DNA from: Kitasatospora mediocidica KCTC 9733
Lineage (GTDB): Bacteria > Actinomycetota > Actinomycetes > Streptomycetales > Streptomycetaceae
Direction: 5' to 3'
Length of the DNA: 64,000 bases
NCBI RefSeq assembly: GCF_000744225.1
Contig: NZ_JQLN01000006.1
Coordinates: 744,001 to 808,000 of the forward strand
Below the pieces are notes generated by a model, which was not told where the DNA came from, did no database searches, and worked only from the letters and a program-made list of their open reading frames with translations. Both the position numbers and the translations under genes were made by a program. Shown piece after piece: positions 9,127-17,555 of the stretch; within the stretch, counting starts at the first letter, position 1, and every line of letters starts with the position of its first letter.

Positions 9127-9207
9127 GGCGGGTGTCCTTTCGAGGTGGTTCCCGAGCTCGGCCGCTCCGGCCGCGAGGTGCGGCCGGAGGCGGGTGCCGG
9201 GAGCCGG

Positions 9208-10254
9208 TCAGTGGCCGACGTTGTTGCCCCAGAGGGACTTGTCGTCCACGTTGTCCTTGGTCACCAGGGGGGCGGGCAGCTGGTCCTCGAGGCCGTTGGG
9301 CAGCGAGATGATGGTGGAGTTGTGGTCGGTGGGGCCGGCCTGGAAGGTCTTGCCCTCGGCGGCGGCCTCCGCGTAGAAGAGGGCGTACTTGGCGTAGAGG
9401 TCGGCCGGCTGCGAGACGGTGGCGTCGATCTGACCCTGGCGGATCGCGTCGAACTCCTGCGGGATGCCGTCGTTGGAGACGATGGTGATGTGGCCGGGCT
9501 GGCCGGCCGGCTTGAGCAGGCTCTTCTGCTGGAGCAGGGCCAGGGTGGACTGCAGGAAGGCGCCACCGGCCTGCATGTAGATGCCGTTCAGGTCCGGGTT
9601 CTGGGCCAGGGTGGTCTGCAGCTTGCTGGAGGCGACCGCGCCGTCCCAGTTGGTGGCCAGCTCGATCACCTGGATGCCGGGGAACTCGCTCTTCATGCAG
9701 GCGGCGAAGGCCTCGGAGCGGTCGCGTCCGTTGATCGAGGTGAGGTCGCCCTGGAGTTCGGCGACCTTGCCCTTGCCGCCCAGCTGCTTGCCGAGGAACT
9801 CGCAGGCCTTGGTGCCGTACGCCTTGTTGTCGGCGCGGACCACCATGTAGACCTGCCCCTTGTCCGGGCGGGTGTCGACGCTGATCACGGGGATCTTCTT
9901 GGAGGCGAGCGTGTCCAGGGTGGAGGCGATCGCTCCGGTGTCCTGAGGGGCCATCACCACCGCCTTGGCGCCGGTGTTCTCGAAGACCTGGACGTTGGAC
10001 ACCAGCTTGGTGATGTCGTTCTGCGAGTTGCTGACGGGCAGCGTGTTCAGCCCCTGGGACGAGGCGTCGGACTTGATGTACTGCGCGTAGGAGTTCCAGA
10101 AGTCGGTGTCGGCCCGGGGCAGGTCGATGCCGAGCTTCGGCTTGCCACCGGCGGCGGTGTCGGAGGAGCTGCCGCGGTTGCAGGCGGTGGCGAAGCCCGC
10201 GAGCAGGACGACGGAGGCGGCCGTGGCGGCGATTCTGGCGGAGCGAGCCTTCAT
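9208..10254 (-). CDS. Sugar-binding lipoprotein of ABC importer, RbsB/periplasmic-binding-protein-4 type
   Basis: 348-residue extracytoplasmic receptor. The N terminus has a positively charged start, a hydrophobic core and a lipobox LAGFATAC with Cys25 as the expected lipidated residue. The mature part is a type I periplasmic binding fold (GIDLPRADTDFWNSYAQYIK, VVMAPQDTGAIASTLD, IPVISVDTRPD, ITIVSNDGIPQEFDAI). It is the first gene of the minus-strand operon, with the ATPase 81 bases downstream. It is transcribed divergently from the fuconate dehydratase operon, sharing a regulatory region of about 315 bases. L-fucose is the inferred ligand. Confidence 0.92.
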   Translation of the reverse strand: MKARSARIAATAASVVLLAGFATACNRGSSSDTAAGGKPKLGIDLPRADTDFWNSYAQYIKSDASSQGLNTLPVSNSQNDITKLVSNVQVFENTGAKAVVMAPQDTGAIASTLDTLASKKIPVISVDTRPDKGQVYMVVRADNKAYGTKACEFLGKQLGGKGKVAELQGDLTSINGRDRSEAFAACMKSEFPGIQVIELATNWDGAVASSKLQTTLAQNPDLNGIYMQAGGAFLQSTLALLQQKSLLKPAGQPGHITIVSNDGIPQEFDAIRQGQIDATVSQPADLYAKYALFYAEAAAEGKTFQAGPTDHNSTIISLPNGLEDQLPAPLVTKDNVDDKSLWGNNVGH

Positions 10255-10569
10255 GGTGGGTGGGTCTCCTTGGCTGGGAAGGCCTGGGCCGCGATGAGGA
10301 CGAGGGAGGGGTCTCCGGCGGGGCGGTCTCGTCGCCCGGCGGGGATGAGCCTTCCGGAGTCATCGGATGGATCGCGGTAGGCAGGACATTACGAGTCGGC
10401 CATCCTGCTGACAAGAGCGGGTCTCCGACGATTCGTAACCGTGACATGAGGCTGGCCGACTAGCAGAGCGAGAGAGACATCGGACGAATCCTTGCGTGGT
10501 GACGATGTCGCTCGTATCGTTCGGAGCACGCTCATTGATCGGATGTATCGATGCGTGAGGAGATATGCC
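10255..10569. promoter_or_regulatory. Divergent promoter/operator region between the sugar importer and the fuconate operon
   Basis: No gene is visible in these 315 bases. Several related motifs occur: CATCGGATGGATCG at 10361-10374, a CCGACGATTCG segment near 10425, ACATCGGACGAATC at 10478-10491 and GATCGGATGTATCGATGCG at 10537-10555, the last just before the GAGGAGAT ribosome-binding site of the plus-strand operon. The CGGATGTAT core recurs before the other fucose genes. I read these as candidate operators for one of the FadR-type GntR regulators; this is inference from repetition and position. Confidence 0.5.
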
Positions 10570-11421
10570 ATGAAGTTGATGCAGCTCGGCGATTCCGGGG
10601 CCGAGACGCCGGCGGTGCTTGCCGAGGACGGACGCACCTACGCGCTCTCCGGACTGACCGCGTGGATCGACGGCGCCTTCCTCGCCGGGGGCGGCATCGA
10701 GCGGGTCCGCCGGGAGCTGGCGGCGGGCACGCTGCCGTTGCTGCACGCGGAGGGACTGCGGGTGGGCGCGCCGGTCTCCCGGCCGGGCAAGGTGGTCTGC
10801 ATCGGGCTGAACTACCGCGACCATGCCGAGGAGCAGGGTGCGGCGATCCCGCAGCGCCCGGTGGTGTTCCTGAAGGACCCGGCCACCGTGGTCGGACCGT
10901 ATGACCAGGTGCCGATCCCGCGCGGCTCCGTGAAGACGGACTGGGAGGTCGAGCTCGCCGTCGTCATCGGCCGCCGGGCGCAGTACCTCGCCGAGCCGGC
11001 CCAGGCCGGCGGGGTGATCGCCGGTTACGCGATCAGCCACGACGTCTCCGAGCGCGAGTTCCAGCTGGAGTACTCCGGCCAGTGGGACCTCGGAAAGTCC
11101 TGCGAGTCCTTCAACCCGCTCGGCCCCTGGCTGGTCACCCCCGACGAGCTCGGCAATCCGCAGGCACTGGGCCTCGGCCTGGCCGTCAACGGCGAGGTCC
11201 GGCAGGCCGGCAACACCAAGCACATGATCTTCGCCGTCGAATACCTGGTCTGGTACCTGAGCCAGTACATGGTGCTCAACCCGGGCGACGTGATCAACAC
11301 CGGCACCCCGGCCGGCGTGGCCCTGGGCCTGCCCGGTAACCCGTACCTGCGCGCGGGCGACACCGTCGAGCTGTCCATCGACGGCCTCGGTATCCAGCGC
11401 CAGACCTTCGTGAACGCGTGA
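10570..11421 (+). CDS. Fumarylacetoacetate hydrolase family protein (probable 2,4-diketo-3-deoxy-L-fuconate hydrolase)
   Basis: 283-residue cytoplasmic hydrolase. The C-terminal FAH fold is clear: IGLNYRDHAEEQG near 78, then the metal-binding acids in DWEVELAVVIG, followed by GYAISHDVSEREFQ, PLGPWLVTPDE and a NTGTPAGVALG loop near 240. The ATG at 10570 follows GAGGAG. In the oxidative L-fucose pathway this family cleaves 2,4-diketo-3-deoxyfuconate to pyruvate and L-lactate, which fits the fuconate dehydratase that follows and the lactate-oxidising genes at 22-25 kb. On sequence alone, acylpyruvase or other beta-diketone hydrolase activity would also be possible. It is the first gene of a five-gene operon. 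Confidence 0.88.
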   Translation: MKLMQLGDSGAETPAVLAEDGRTYALSGLTAWIDGAFLAGGGIERVRRELAAGTLPLLHAEGLRVGAPVSRPGKVVCIGLNYRDHAEEQGAAIPQRPVVFLKDPATVVGPYDQVPIPRGSVKTDWEVELAVVIGRRAQYLAEPAQAGGVIAGYAISHDVSEREFQLEYSGQWDLGKSCESFNPLGPWLVTPDELGNPQALGLGLAVNGEVRQAGNTKHMIFAVEYLVWYLSQYMVLNPGDVINTGTPAGVALGLPGNPYLRAGDTVELSIDGLGIQRQTFVNA

Positions 11422-11432
11422 AAGGCAGCACG

Positions 11433-12785
11433 TTGTCCGTTATCACCGGTATTGACACCTACGACGTCCGCTTTCCGACTTCTCGGGAGCTGGACGGGTC
11501 CGACGCGATGAATCCCGACCCCGACTACTCTGCCGCCTACCTGGTGCTGCGGACCTCGGACGACGGCCCCGAGGGCCACGGCTTCACCTTCACCATCGGG
11601 CGCGGCAACGACGTGCAGGTCGCGGCGATCGAGGCGCTGCGCGGCCACGTGGTGGGCCGGTCGGTCGACGAGCTGTGCGGCGACCCCGGCTCGCTCTACC
11701 GGGACCTGATCGGCGACAGCCAGCTGCGCTGGCTCGGCCCCGAGAAGGGCGTGATGCACATGGCCATCGGCGCCGTGGTCAACGCCGTCTGGGACCTGGC
11801 CGCCAAGCGCGAGGGCAAGCCGCTGTGGCAGCTGCTGGCCGACGCCGACCCCGAGTGGCTGGTCTCCCAGGTCGACTTCCGCTACATCAGCGACGCGCTC
11901 ACCCCCGACGAGGCGCTGGAGCTGCTGCGCCGCGGCAAGGAGGGCGCCGCCGAGCGGGCCCAGCTGCTGTTGGAGCGCGGCTACCCCGCCTACACCACCT
12001 CGCCCGGCTGGCTGGGCTACTCCGACGAGAAGCTGATCCGGCTGGCCCACCAGGCCGTGGCCGACGGCTTCACCCAGATCAAGCTGAAGGTCGGCGCCGA
12101 CCTGGAGGACGACATCCGCCGCTGCCGCACGGCACGCGCCGCGGTCGGCCCGGACATCCGGATCGCCATCGACGCCAACCAGCGCTGGAACGTCGGCGAG
12201 GCCATCGAGTGGACGAACGCGCTCGCCGAGTTCGACCCGTACTGGATCGAGGAGCCCACCAGCCCCGACGATGTGCTCGGTCACGCGTCGATCCGCCGGG
12301 GCGTCACCCCGATCAAGGTCGCCACCGGCGAGCACGTGCAGAACCGGATCATCTTCAAGCAGCTGCTCCAGGCCGGCGCGATCGACGTGCTCCAGCTGGA
12401 CTCGGCCCGGGTGGCCGGGGTCAACGAGAACCTCGCGATCCTGCTGCTGGCCGCCAAGTTCGACATGCCGGTCTGCCCGCACGCCGGCGGCGTGGGCCTG
12501 TGCGAGCTCGTGCAGCACCTGTCGATGTTCGACTTCGTCGCGCTCTCCGGTACCACCGAGGACCGGGTCATCGAATTCGTGGACCACCTGCACGACCACT
12601 TCCTGGACCCGGTGGTGATCGAGGCCGGCCACTACCGGGCTCCCACCCTGCCCGGTTTCTCCGCCGAGATGCACGCGGCCACCATCGCCACCTTCGAGTA
12701 CCCGAAGGGCGAGTTCTGGGCCGCCGACCTCGCCGGCACCCGGCAGCCCGCACAGGCCGGCGCCGAGAAGGAGCTGACCGCGTGA
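11433..12785 (+). CDS. L-fuconate dehydratase (enolase superfamily)
   Basis: Converts L-fuconate to 2-keto-3-deoxy-L-fuconate. The family is recognisable from the N-terminal SRELDGSDAMNPDPDYSAAY block, typical of fuconate dehydratases, and from enolase-superfamily catalytic landmarks: FTQIKLKVG (catalytic Lys pair), IAIDANQRWN and WIEEPTSPDD (metal acids), GEHVQN, and PHAGGVGLCE (catalytic His). Length, about 450 residues, is normal. I prefer the TTG at 11433, which lies 7 bases after an AAAGG ribosome-binding site and gives the usual SVITGIDTYDVRFP start; a GTG at 11418 overlapping the upstream stop is the alternative. The downstream SDR starts in the last codon. Confidence 0.93.
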   Translation: MSVITGIDTYDVRFPTSRELDGSDAMNPDPDYSAAYLVLRTSDDGPEGHGFTFTIGRGNDVQVAAIEALRGHVVGRSVDELCGDPGSLYRDLIGDSQLRWLGPEKGVMHMAIGAVVNAVWDLAAKREGKPLWQLLADADPEWLVSQVDFRYISDALTPDEALELLRRGKEGAAERAQLLLERGYPAYTTSPGWLGYSDEKLIRLAHQAVADGFTQIKLKVGADLEDDIRRCRTARAAVGPDIRIAIDANQRWNVGEAIEWTNALAEFDPYWIEEPTSPDDVLGHASIRRGVTPIKVATGEHVQNRIIFKQLLQAGAIDVLQLDSARVAGVNENLAILLLAAKFDMPVCPHAGGVGLCELVQHLSMFDFVALSGTTEDRVIEFVDHLHDHFLDPVVIEAGHYRAPTLPGFSAEMHAATIATFEYPKGEFWAADLAGTRQPAQAGAEKELTA

Positions 12786-13543
12786 GCACACTCGACCTGA
12801 GCGCTCTCAAGGCGGTGGTCACCGGCGGGGCCTCGGGCATCGGCCTGGCCACGGCCCGGCTGCTCGCCGAGCGCGGCGCGCAGGTGGCCGTGCTCGACCT
12901 GGACCCGAGCGGCGCACCCGCCCCGCTGCTCGGCTTCACCGCCGACGTGTCCGACGACGCCTCGGTGCGCGCGGCCGTCGGGCAGGCGGCCGAGGCGCTG
13001 GGCGGCCTCGACATCCTGGTCAACAACGCGGGCATCGGCGCCGCAGGCACGGTCGAGGACAACCCCGACGAGCAGTGGCACCGGGTGCTGGACGTCAACG
13101 TGCTGGGCATCGTCCGCACCACCCGCGCGGCCCTCCCGCACCTGCGGAACTCGGAGCATGCGGCGATCGTCAACACCTGCTCGATCGCCGCCACCGCCGG
13201 CCTGCCCCAGCGCGCCCTCTACTCGGCGAGCAAGGGCGCGGTACTCTCGCTCACTCTGGCGATGGCCGCCGACCATGTGCGGGAGGGGATCCGGGTGAAC
13301 TGCGTCAACCCCGGCACGGTGGACACGCCGTGGGTGGGCCGGCTGCTGGACGCCGCGCCGGACCCGGCAGCGGAGCGGGCGGCGCTGAACGGCCGCCAGC
13401 CGACCGGCCGGCTGGTCGCGGCCGAGGAGGTCGCGGCCGCGATCGCCTACCTCGCCTCCCCGGCGGCCGGCAGTACCACGGGCACCGCCCTCGCGGTCGA
13501 CGGCGGGATGGCCGGCCTGCGCCTGCGGCCGGAGTCGAGATGA
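12782..13543 (+). CDS. SDR-family oxidoreductase (probable 2-keto-3-deoxy-L-fuconate dehydrogenase)
   Basis: 253-residue classical short-chain dehydrogenase. Visible are the nucleotide-binding TGGASGIGLA near residue 15, NNAGIGAAG near 80, the catalytic Ser (NTCSIAATAG), YSASKGA with catalytic Tyr and Lys, and the NPGTVDTPW loop; the DLD after the second strand favours NAD. The GTG start at 12782 overlaps the dehydratase stop (GTGA). Between the dehydratase and the diketo-acid hydrolase of the pathway, one oxidation at C4 is needed, and this enzyme is the best candidate. An L-fucose dehydrogenase role cannot be excluded, because that step can also be done by SDR enzymes. Confidence 0.88.
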   Translation: MSTLDLSALKAVVTGGASGIGLATARLLAERGAQVAVLDLDPSGAPAPLLGFTADVSDDASVRAAVGQAAEALGGLDILVNNAGIGAAGTVEDNPDEQWHRVLDVNVLGIVRTTRAALPHLRNSEHAAIVNTCSIAATAGLPQRALYSASKGAVLSLTLAMAADHVREGIRVNCVNPGTVDTPWVGRLLDAAPDPAAERAALNGRQPTGRLVAAEEVAAAIAYLASPAAGSTTGTALAVDGGMAGLRLRPESR

Positions 13544-14553
13544 CGACGCTCCGCCGCAACCGGCTCGGCCGCAGCAGCGTGGCGGTGACCGAACTGGCCT
13601 TCGGGGCCGCCGCCATCGGCAACCTGTTCACCCCCGTCGACGACGCGCAGGCCGAGGAGGCGGTGGAGGCCGCCTGGCAGGCCGGGGTCCGCTACTTCGA
13701 CACCGCCCCGCACTACGGGCTCGGCCTCTCCGAGCACCGGCTCGGCGAGGCCCTGCGCAGCCGGCCGCGGAGCGAGTACGTGCTCTCCACCAAGGTCGGC
13801 CGCATCCTGGAGCCGACCCCGGGAGCCGGCGGTGACGACCTGGCCAACGGCTTCGCCGTGCCGGCCGCCCACCGTCGTCGCTGGGACTTCAGCGCCGACG
13901 GGGTGCGCCGCTCCATCGAGGAGAGCCTGAACCGGCTCGACCTGGACCGGATCGATATCGCCTACCTGCACGACCCCGACGACCACGCCGAACAGGCCCT
14001 CGACCAGGCCTACCCCGCACTCCACCGGCTCCGGGACGAGGGCGTGATCGGAGCGATCGGCATCGGGATGAACCAGGCCGAACTGCCCACCAGGTTCGTC
14101 CACGAGACCGAAATCGACGTGGTGCTGCTGGCCGGCCGCTACAGCCTGCTGGACCAGCGCGGCCTGGCCGAACTGCTGCCGGCGGCGAGCGCTCGCGGCG
14201 TCGGCGTGGTCGTCGGTGGCGTCTTCAACTCCGGCCTGCTGGCCGACCCGAGTCCCGACGCCACCTTCGACTACGCTGCGGCACCACCTGAACTGGTTGC
14301 GCGCGCATTCGAGTTGCAGGAGGTCTGTGGCCGGTACGGGGTGCCGCTGCGGGCGGCGGCGCTCCAGTTCCCGTTCGGCCACCCGGCGGTGACGGGCGTG
14401 CTGGTCGGCCTGCGCAGCGCCGGGCAGGCGGCGGACGCCGCCGCGATGCTCCGGCACCCGGTGCCGGACGCGCTGTGGGACGAGTTGAGGGCCCTGGGGC
14501 TGCTGCCGACCGGCGCGCCGACCCCGGGGGACGGATCGGAGGAGCAGTCATGA
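13540..14553 (+). CDS. Aldo/keto reductase (probable L-fucose/D-threo-aldose 1-dehydrogenase)
   Basis: 337-residue (beta/alpha)8 NAD(P)-dependent oxidoreductase. The catalytic Asp/Tyr region is visible as VRYFDTAPHYGLGLSEHRLG, the Lys as VLSTKVGRIL, and the His-containing strand as IDIAYLHDPDD; the C-terminal cofactor region includes GVLVGLRSAGQ. The motif order and length match the bacterial L-fucose/D-threo-aldose dehydrogenase group, which oxidises the sugar at C1 to the lactone. The ATG at 13540 overlaps the SDR stop by 4 bases. The lactone would then be opened by the amidohydrolase at 20.3 kb. Substrate assignment is by context. Confidence 0.88.
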   Translation: MTTLRRNRLGRSSVAVTELAFGAAAIGNLFTPVDDAQAEEAVEAAWQAGVRYFDTAPHYGLGLSEHRLGEALRSRPRSEYVLSTKVGRILEPTPGAGGDDLANGFAVPAAHRRRWDFSADGVRRSIEESLNRLDLDRIDIAYLHDPDDHAEQALDQAYPALHRLRDEGVIGAIGIGMNQAELPTRFVHETEIDVVLLAGRYSLLDQRGLAELLPAASARGVGVVVGGVFNSGLLADPSPDATFDYAAAPPELVARAFELQEVCGRYGVPLRAAALQFPFGHPAVTGVLVGLRSAGQAADAAAMLRHPVPDALWDELRALGLLPTGAPTPGDGSEEQS

Positions 14554-14861
14554 GGGTCGCCCTGCACACCCGCGTCCGCGAGGACCGGATCGACGAGTAC
14601 GAGGCGGCCCACCGCGAGGTGCCCGTCGAGCTCACCGCCGCCATCCGGGCCGCCGGCGTGCGCGCCTGGACCATCTGGCGCAGCGGCTGCGAGCTGTTCC
14701 ACGTGCTGGAGTGTGAGGACTACGCCCGCCTGCTCGCCGAGTTGGAGCACCTGCCGGTCAACATCGCCTGGCAGGCCCGGATGGGCGAGCTGCTGGACGT
14801 CGTCCACGACTACTCGGCCGGTGGCACGGACGCCGGGATCCCAGTCGTCTGGGAGCTGTGA
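14550..14861 (+). CDS. Aldose mutarotase of the L-rhamnose/L-fucose mutarotase family
   Basis: 103-residue dimeric alpha/beta-barrel protein of the RhaM family (formerly DUF718). It has the family pattern of an early His (VALHTRVREDRIDEYEAAHRE), the central WTIWRSGCELFHVLECEDY and the terminal PVVWEL. These proteins speed up conversion between alpha and beta anomers of 6-deoxy sugars so that the dehydrogenase receives its preferred form. It is the last gene of the operon, with its ATG at 14550 overlapping the reductase stop, and is followed at once by a strong terminator. Confidence 0.9.
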   Translation: MRVALHTRVREDRIDEYEAAHREVPVELTAAIRAAGVRAWTIWRSGCELFHVLECEDYARLLAELEHLPVNIAWQARMGELLDVVHDYSAGGTDAGIPVVWEL

Positions 14862-14877
14862 CAACCGCTCGGAGCAG

Positions 14878-14912
14878 CGCCCGACCGGGGTAGCTCCCCG
14901 GTCGGGCGGTTT
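14878..14912 (+). terminator. Rho-independent terminator of the fuconate operon
   Basis: A 13-bp perfect GC-rich stem (14878-14890 with 14896-14908) and a TAGCT loop, followed by GTTTC, 16 bases after the mutarotase stop. Confidence 0.9.
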
Positions 14913-14929
14913 CGGCGAAAAAAATCAGA

Positions 14930-14998
14930 ACGGGGTGGCAACCTTTTGGGCAGCGGCGGCAACCGAGCGGTGAAACACCGGCTCGATCGACCGAATGG
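14930..14998 (+). promoter_or_regulatory. Candidate promoter of the expansin gene with duplicated GGCAACC
   Basis: The short gap between the terminator and the expansin holds two GGCAACC copies (14937-14943 and 14958-14964). GCAACC-like -35 elements are typical of ECF-sigma promoters in actinomycetes, and an ECF/SigE-type sigma factor is encoded one gene downstream. The link is an inference. Confidence 0.35.
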
Positions 14999-16033
14999 AT
15001 GGCCATGAAGGCAACGAAGCACTCCGCCCCGCGACCGTGGCAGGGACGCGGGCCGACCGGCCGCGTCCCTCTGGCGCTGCTGGCCGTCGGTGTTCTGGTC
15101 TGCCTGGCCCTGCTGTTCGGGGTCGGGGGCGGTACCGGTGCCGGACACGCCACCTCGGCGTCCTCCGTCCCCGGCACGGCGGTTCGGGCGGGCCTGTCGT
15201 CTGGCGCCGACGCCTCGGCGGCGCCCGGCAGCGCGAGCCCGAGCGCGGACGCACCGCCCACCGCCACCAGCTCGGCCGGGGAATCGGCCTCGCCCTCACC
15301 CGCGCGCTCGGTCCCGGCCTCACCCGCGCCTTCGGCCGCACCCACACGCACGCCGGTGCCGGCGGCGTCGGCCGCCGCGAGCGGCAGCGCCGGCGCGGTT
15401 CCCGCGGCGGCCACCCTGGCGGGACGGATCAAGCCGGGTGTCACCAACCAGGGCGTCGCCACCGCCTACGCCGCCGCTGACGGCAACGGCTCCTGCCTGT
15501 ACGGTCCCTCCGACGACATGATGGTCGCGGCGATGAACTACACCGACTACGAGTCGTCCAAGGCCTGCGGCGCCTACGTGTCGGTGCGCACCGCGAGCGG
15601 CGCCGCCCTCACGGTGCGGATCGTGAACGACTGCCCGGCGCCCTGCGCGCCCGGCCAACTCGACCTCAGCCAGCAGGCGTTCGCCAAGCTCGCCGACCTG
15701 TCGGTGGGTCGGCTCCCGATCACCTGGACGCTGCTGAGCCCCGAGTCGGCGGGCACGATCTCGATCCGCTACAAGACCGGGTCCACCCAGTGGTGGTGCG
15801 CCATCCAGGCGATCGGACACCGGAACCCGCTGGCGACGCTGGAGGTGCGCGCCGCCGGCGGCTGGCGGCAGCTGCCGCGGGCCGACTACAACTACTTCGT
15901 CTCCGCCGACGGTACCGGCTGCGGCGGCGAGATCAGGCTCACCGACATCTACGGCCAGCAACTGACCGTGGACGGGATCACGGTGCAGTCGGATGTCGTG
16001 CAGCCGGCCCGCGTGCAGTTCGCCCGGCACTGA
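14999..16033 (+). CDS. Secreted or membrane-anchored expansin, EXLX1 family
   Basis: 344-residue bacterial expansin. The N-terminal region has one hydrophobic segment (VPLALLAVGVLVCLALLFGV, about 22-41), then about 85 residues of Ser/Ala/Pro-rich linker. The double-psi beta-barrel domain follows (GVATAYAAADGNGSCLYG, MMVAAMNYTDYESSKACG, VRIVNDCPAPCAPGQLDLS with the conserved Asp), then the C-terminal beta-sandwich binding domain with exposed aromatics (QWWCAIQ, YNYFVSADGTGCGG). Expansins loosen plant cell walls without hydrolysis and bind cellulose. The start may be ATG 14999 or ATG 15005. It is followed by a sigma factor and a membrane protein that may control it. Confidence 0.88.
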   Translation: MAMKATKHSAPRPWQGRGPTGRVPLALLAVGVLVCLALLFGVGGGTGAGHATSASSVPGTAVRAGLSSGADASAAPGSASPSADAPPTATSSAGESASPSPARSVPASPAPSAAPTRTPVPAASAAASGSAGAVPAAATLAGRIKPGVTNQGVATAYAAADGNGSCLYGPSDDMMVAAMNYTDYESSKACGAYVSVRTASGAALTVRIVNDCPAPCAPGQLDLSQQAFAKLADLSVGRLPITWTLLSPESAGTISIRYKTGSTQWWCAIQAIGHRNPLATLEVRAAGGWRQLPRADYNYFVSADGTGCGGEIRLTDIYGQQLTVDGITVQSDVVQPARVQFARH

Positions 16034-16133
16034 TCCCGGCTGAACCGGTGCGTTGCCCGGCGCTGTTATGCTGCCTCCCCGTTGTTAACGCGCACAAGCG
16101 TGTGACCTGTACTGATGAGAGGGCGACCGAGGA

Positions 16134-16664
16134 ATGCTCCTCGATGACGCGTCCGCGGAGTTCCACGATTTCTTCGAACGCCACTACGCCGAACTGTCCC
16201 GCCTGGCCCACCTGTTGACCGGCGAGGGCAGTGCCGCCGACGACCTCGCCGCGGACGCGATGGTCGCCCTGTGGCAGCGCTGGGACCGACTGCGCAGCGC
16301 CGACCACCCGGTGGCTTACGCTCGCGGGGTGGTGGCCAACATGGCGCGGGAGCGGATCCGCAGCGCGGTCCGCGAGCGACGGCGGATCACGCTGTTCTGG
16401 ACCCGCAGCCCGGAGCGGACGGACGGACCCGACGTTGCGGCCGTGCTGGACATGCGGTCGGCGCTCGCCCGCCTGCCGTTCCGCAAACGAGCCTGCGTGG
16501 TGCTGCGCCACGCCTTCGACCTGTCGGAGAAGGAGACCGCGCTGGCGCTCGGTATATCGGTGGGCACAGTGAAGAGCCAAACCTCGCGAGGGATGGCCGA
16601 GCTGGAAGGGATACTCGGTGTACGAGCGTCCGGAGAACTGGTGGCAGGGAGGAGGAACCGATGA
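16134..16664 (+). CDS. ECF RNA polymerase sigma factor, SigE family
   Basis: 176-residue two-domain sigma factor. Region 2 is visible at about 10-80 (FFERHYAELSRLAHLLTG, ALWQRWDRLRSADHPVAYAR) and region 4 at about 105-165 (ALARLPFRKRACVVLRHAFD, LGISVGTVKSQTSRGMAEL). A GAGGA lies almost adjacent to the chosen ATG, so the start could be internal. Its stop overlaps the ATG of the following membrane protein (16661-16664), the layout of a sigma/anti-sigma pair. The upstream expansin is the obvious target. Confidence 0.9.
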   Translation: MLLDDASAEFHDFFERHYAELSRLAHLLTGEGSAADDLAADAMVALWQRWDRLRSADHPVAYARGVVANMARERIRSAVRERRRITLFWTRSPERTDGPDVAAVLDMRSALARLPFRKRACVVLRHAFDLSEKETALALGISVGTVKSQTSRGMAELEGILGVRASGELVAGRRNR

Positions 16665-17446
16665 ACGAGGAGATCACCCAGCGGCTGCGGGAGGCCGGCT
16701 GGGCCCACCAGCCCGACCGCGCCAGGATGCTGGCCCGGCTCGAGCGCGGCATGAGTGGCCCCGTCGTCCGCCGCCGCCCGCCCTCGCGCCTGCGGTCCCT
16801 GCCGAGGGCCGCGCTCGCGGGCCTCGCCGCGGCCGGTCTCCTGGCGACGGGCGGCCTCGCGTTCGCCGGCATCGTCGTCACCTCGTCGTCCTCGGACACG
16901 GTGACCGTGCCGGCCGGCCCGTCGCCGTCGCCGTCGCCGTCCGCGCTCACCAGTGCGCCTGAGACGCCGTCGTCCCGGCCCGTCCCGGTGGTGCCGCCCT
17001 CGGCGGCGGCGCCCGGCAGCCCGCACCCGACCCCGTCGGCCGCTGTCCAGGCGCAGAACGGGCCGCTCTGGTCGGCCGGTTCGGTGGATCCGCACAGCAC
17101 CGTCTACTGGACTCAGGAGAACCTGACCCTGAAGACGACCCAGCCGCTCACCTCGCTCACGGTGGAACTGCGCTTCGCGCAGACCGGCGGGGTGCAGGAC
17201 ACCGGCAACTGGCGCACGCTGCCTCCCGACGACTTCACCGTCACGGTGCAGCAGAGCGGGGGCACGCTGGTCTACCGCTGGGTCCTCAAGCCGGGCCGCA
17301 CCGTGCCGGCCGGGGAGCAGGAGTTCGCCGGCCAGTTCAACCACGCCACCGGCGTGCGCAGTGCGGCCGGTGACGCCTACCGGGTGGACGCGCAGGGAGC
17401 GGGCGGGTCCGTCTCGGTCCAGGGAGGCTTCGCTCCGGGGCGGTGA
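16661..17446 (+). CDS. Single-pass membrane protein with Pro/Ser-rich linker, possible anti-sigma or sensor partner
   Basis: 261 residues. The first 45 are cytoplasmic-type and basic, one membrane segment follows (ALAGLAAAGLLATGGLAFAG, about 47-66), then a Ser/Pro repeat linker, and an extracellular beta-rich domain of about 120 residues (YWTQENLTLKTTQPLTSLTV, WVLKPGRTVPAGEQEFAGQF) that resembles expansin- and cellulose-associated domains. A GGGAGGAGG ribosome-binding site lies 6 bases before the ATG, and the gene overlaps the sigma gene by 4 bases. Topology and coupling suggest that it holds the sigma factor and senses extracellular polysaccharide. No zinc-binding anti-sigma motif is seen, so this role is inference. 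Confidence 0.65.
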   Translation: MNEEITQRLREAGWAHQPDRARMLARLERGMSGPVVRRRPPSRLRSLPRAALAGLAAAGLLATGGLAFAGIVVTSSSSDTVTVPAGPSPSPSPSALTSAPETPSSRPVPVVPPSAAAPGSPHPTPSAAVQAQNGPLWSAGSVDPHSTVYWTQENLTLKTTQPLTSLTVELRFAQTGGVQDTGNWRTLPPDDFTVTVQQSGGTLVYRWVLKPGRTVPAGEQEFAGQFNHATGVRSAAGDAYRVDAQGAGGSVSVQGGFAPGR

Positions 17447-17503
17447 GCCCGCGCGGCACACCGGGTTCTGAGGCGGGCCCGAACTCCGGTCGGCGCGAAA
17501 GGA

Positions 17504-17542
17504 GATGGGTGCGGGAAGCCCGCAGGGCCTCCCGCACCCATC
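17504..17542. terminator. Bidirectional terminator between the expansin cluster and the fucosidase
   Basis: Arms 17504-17516 and 17530-17542 are exact 13-base reverse complements, between convergent genes ending at 17446 and 17556. Confidence 0.85.
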
Positions 17543-17555
17543 GGTGCGTGCCGGC

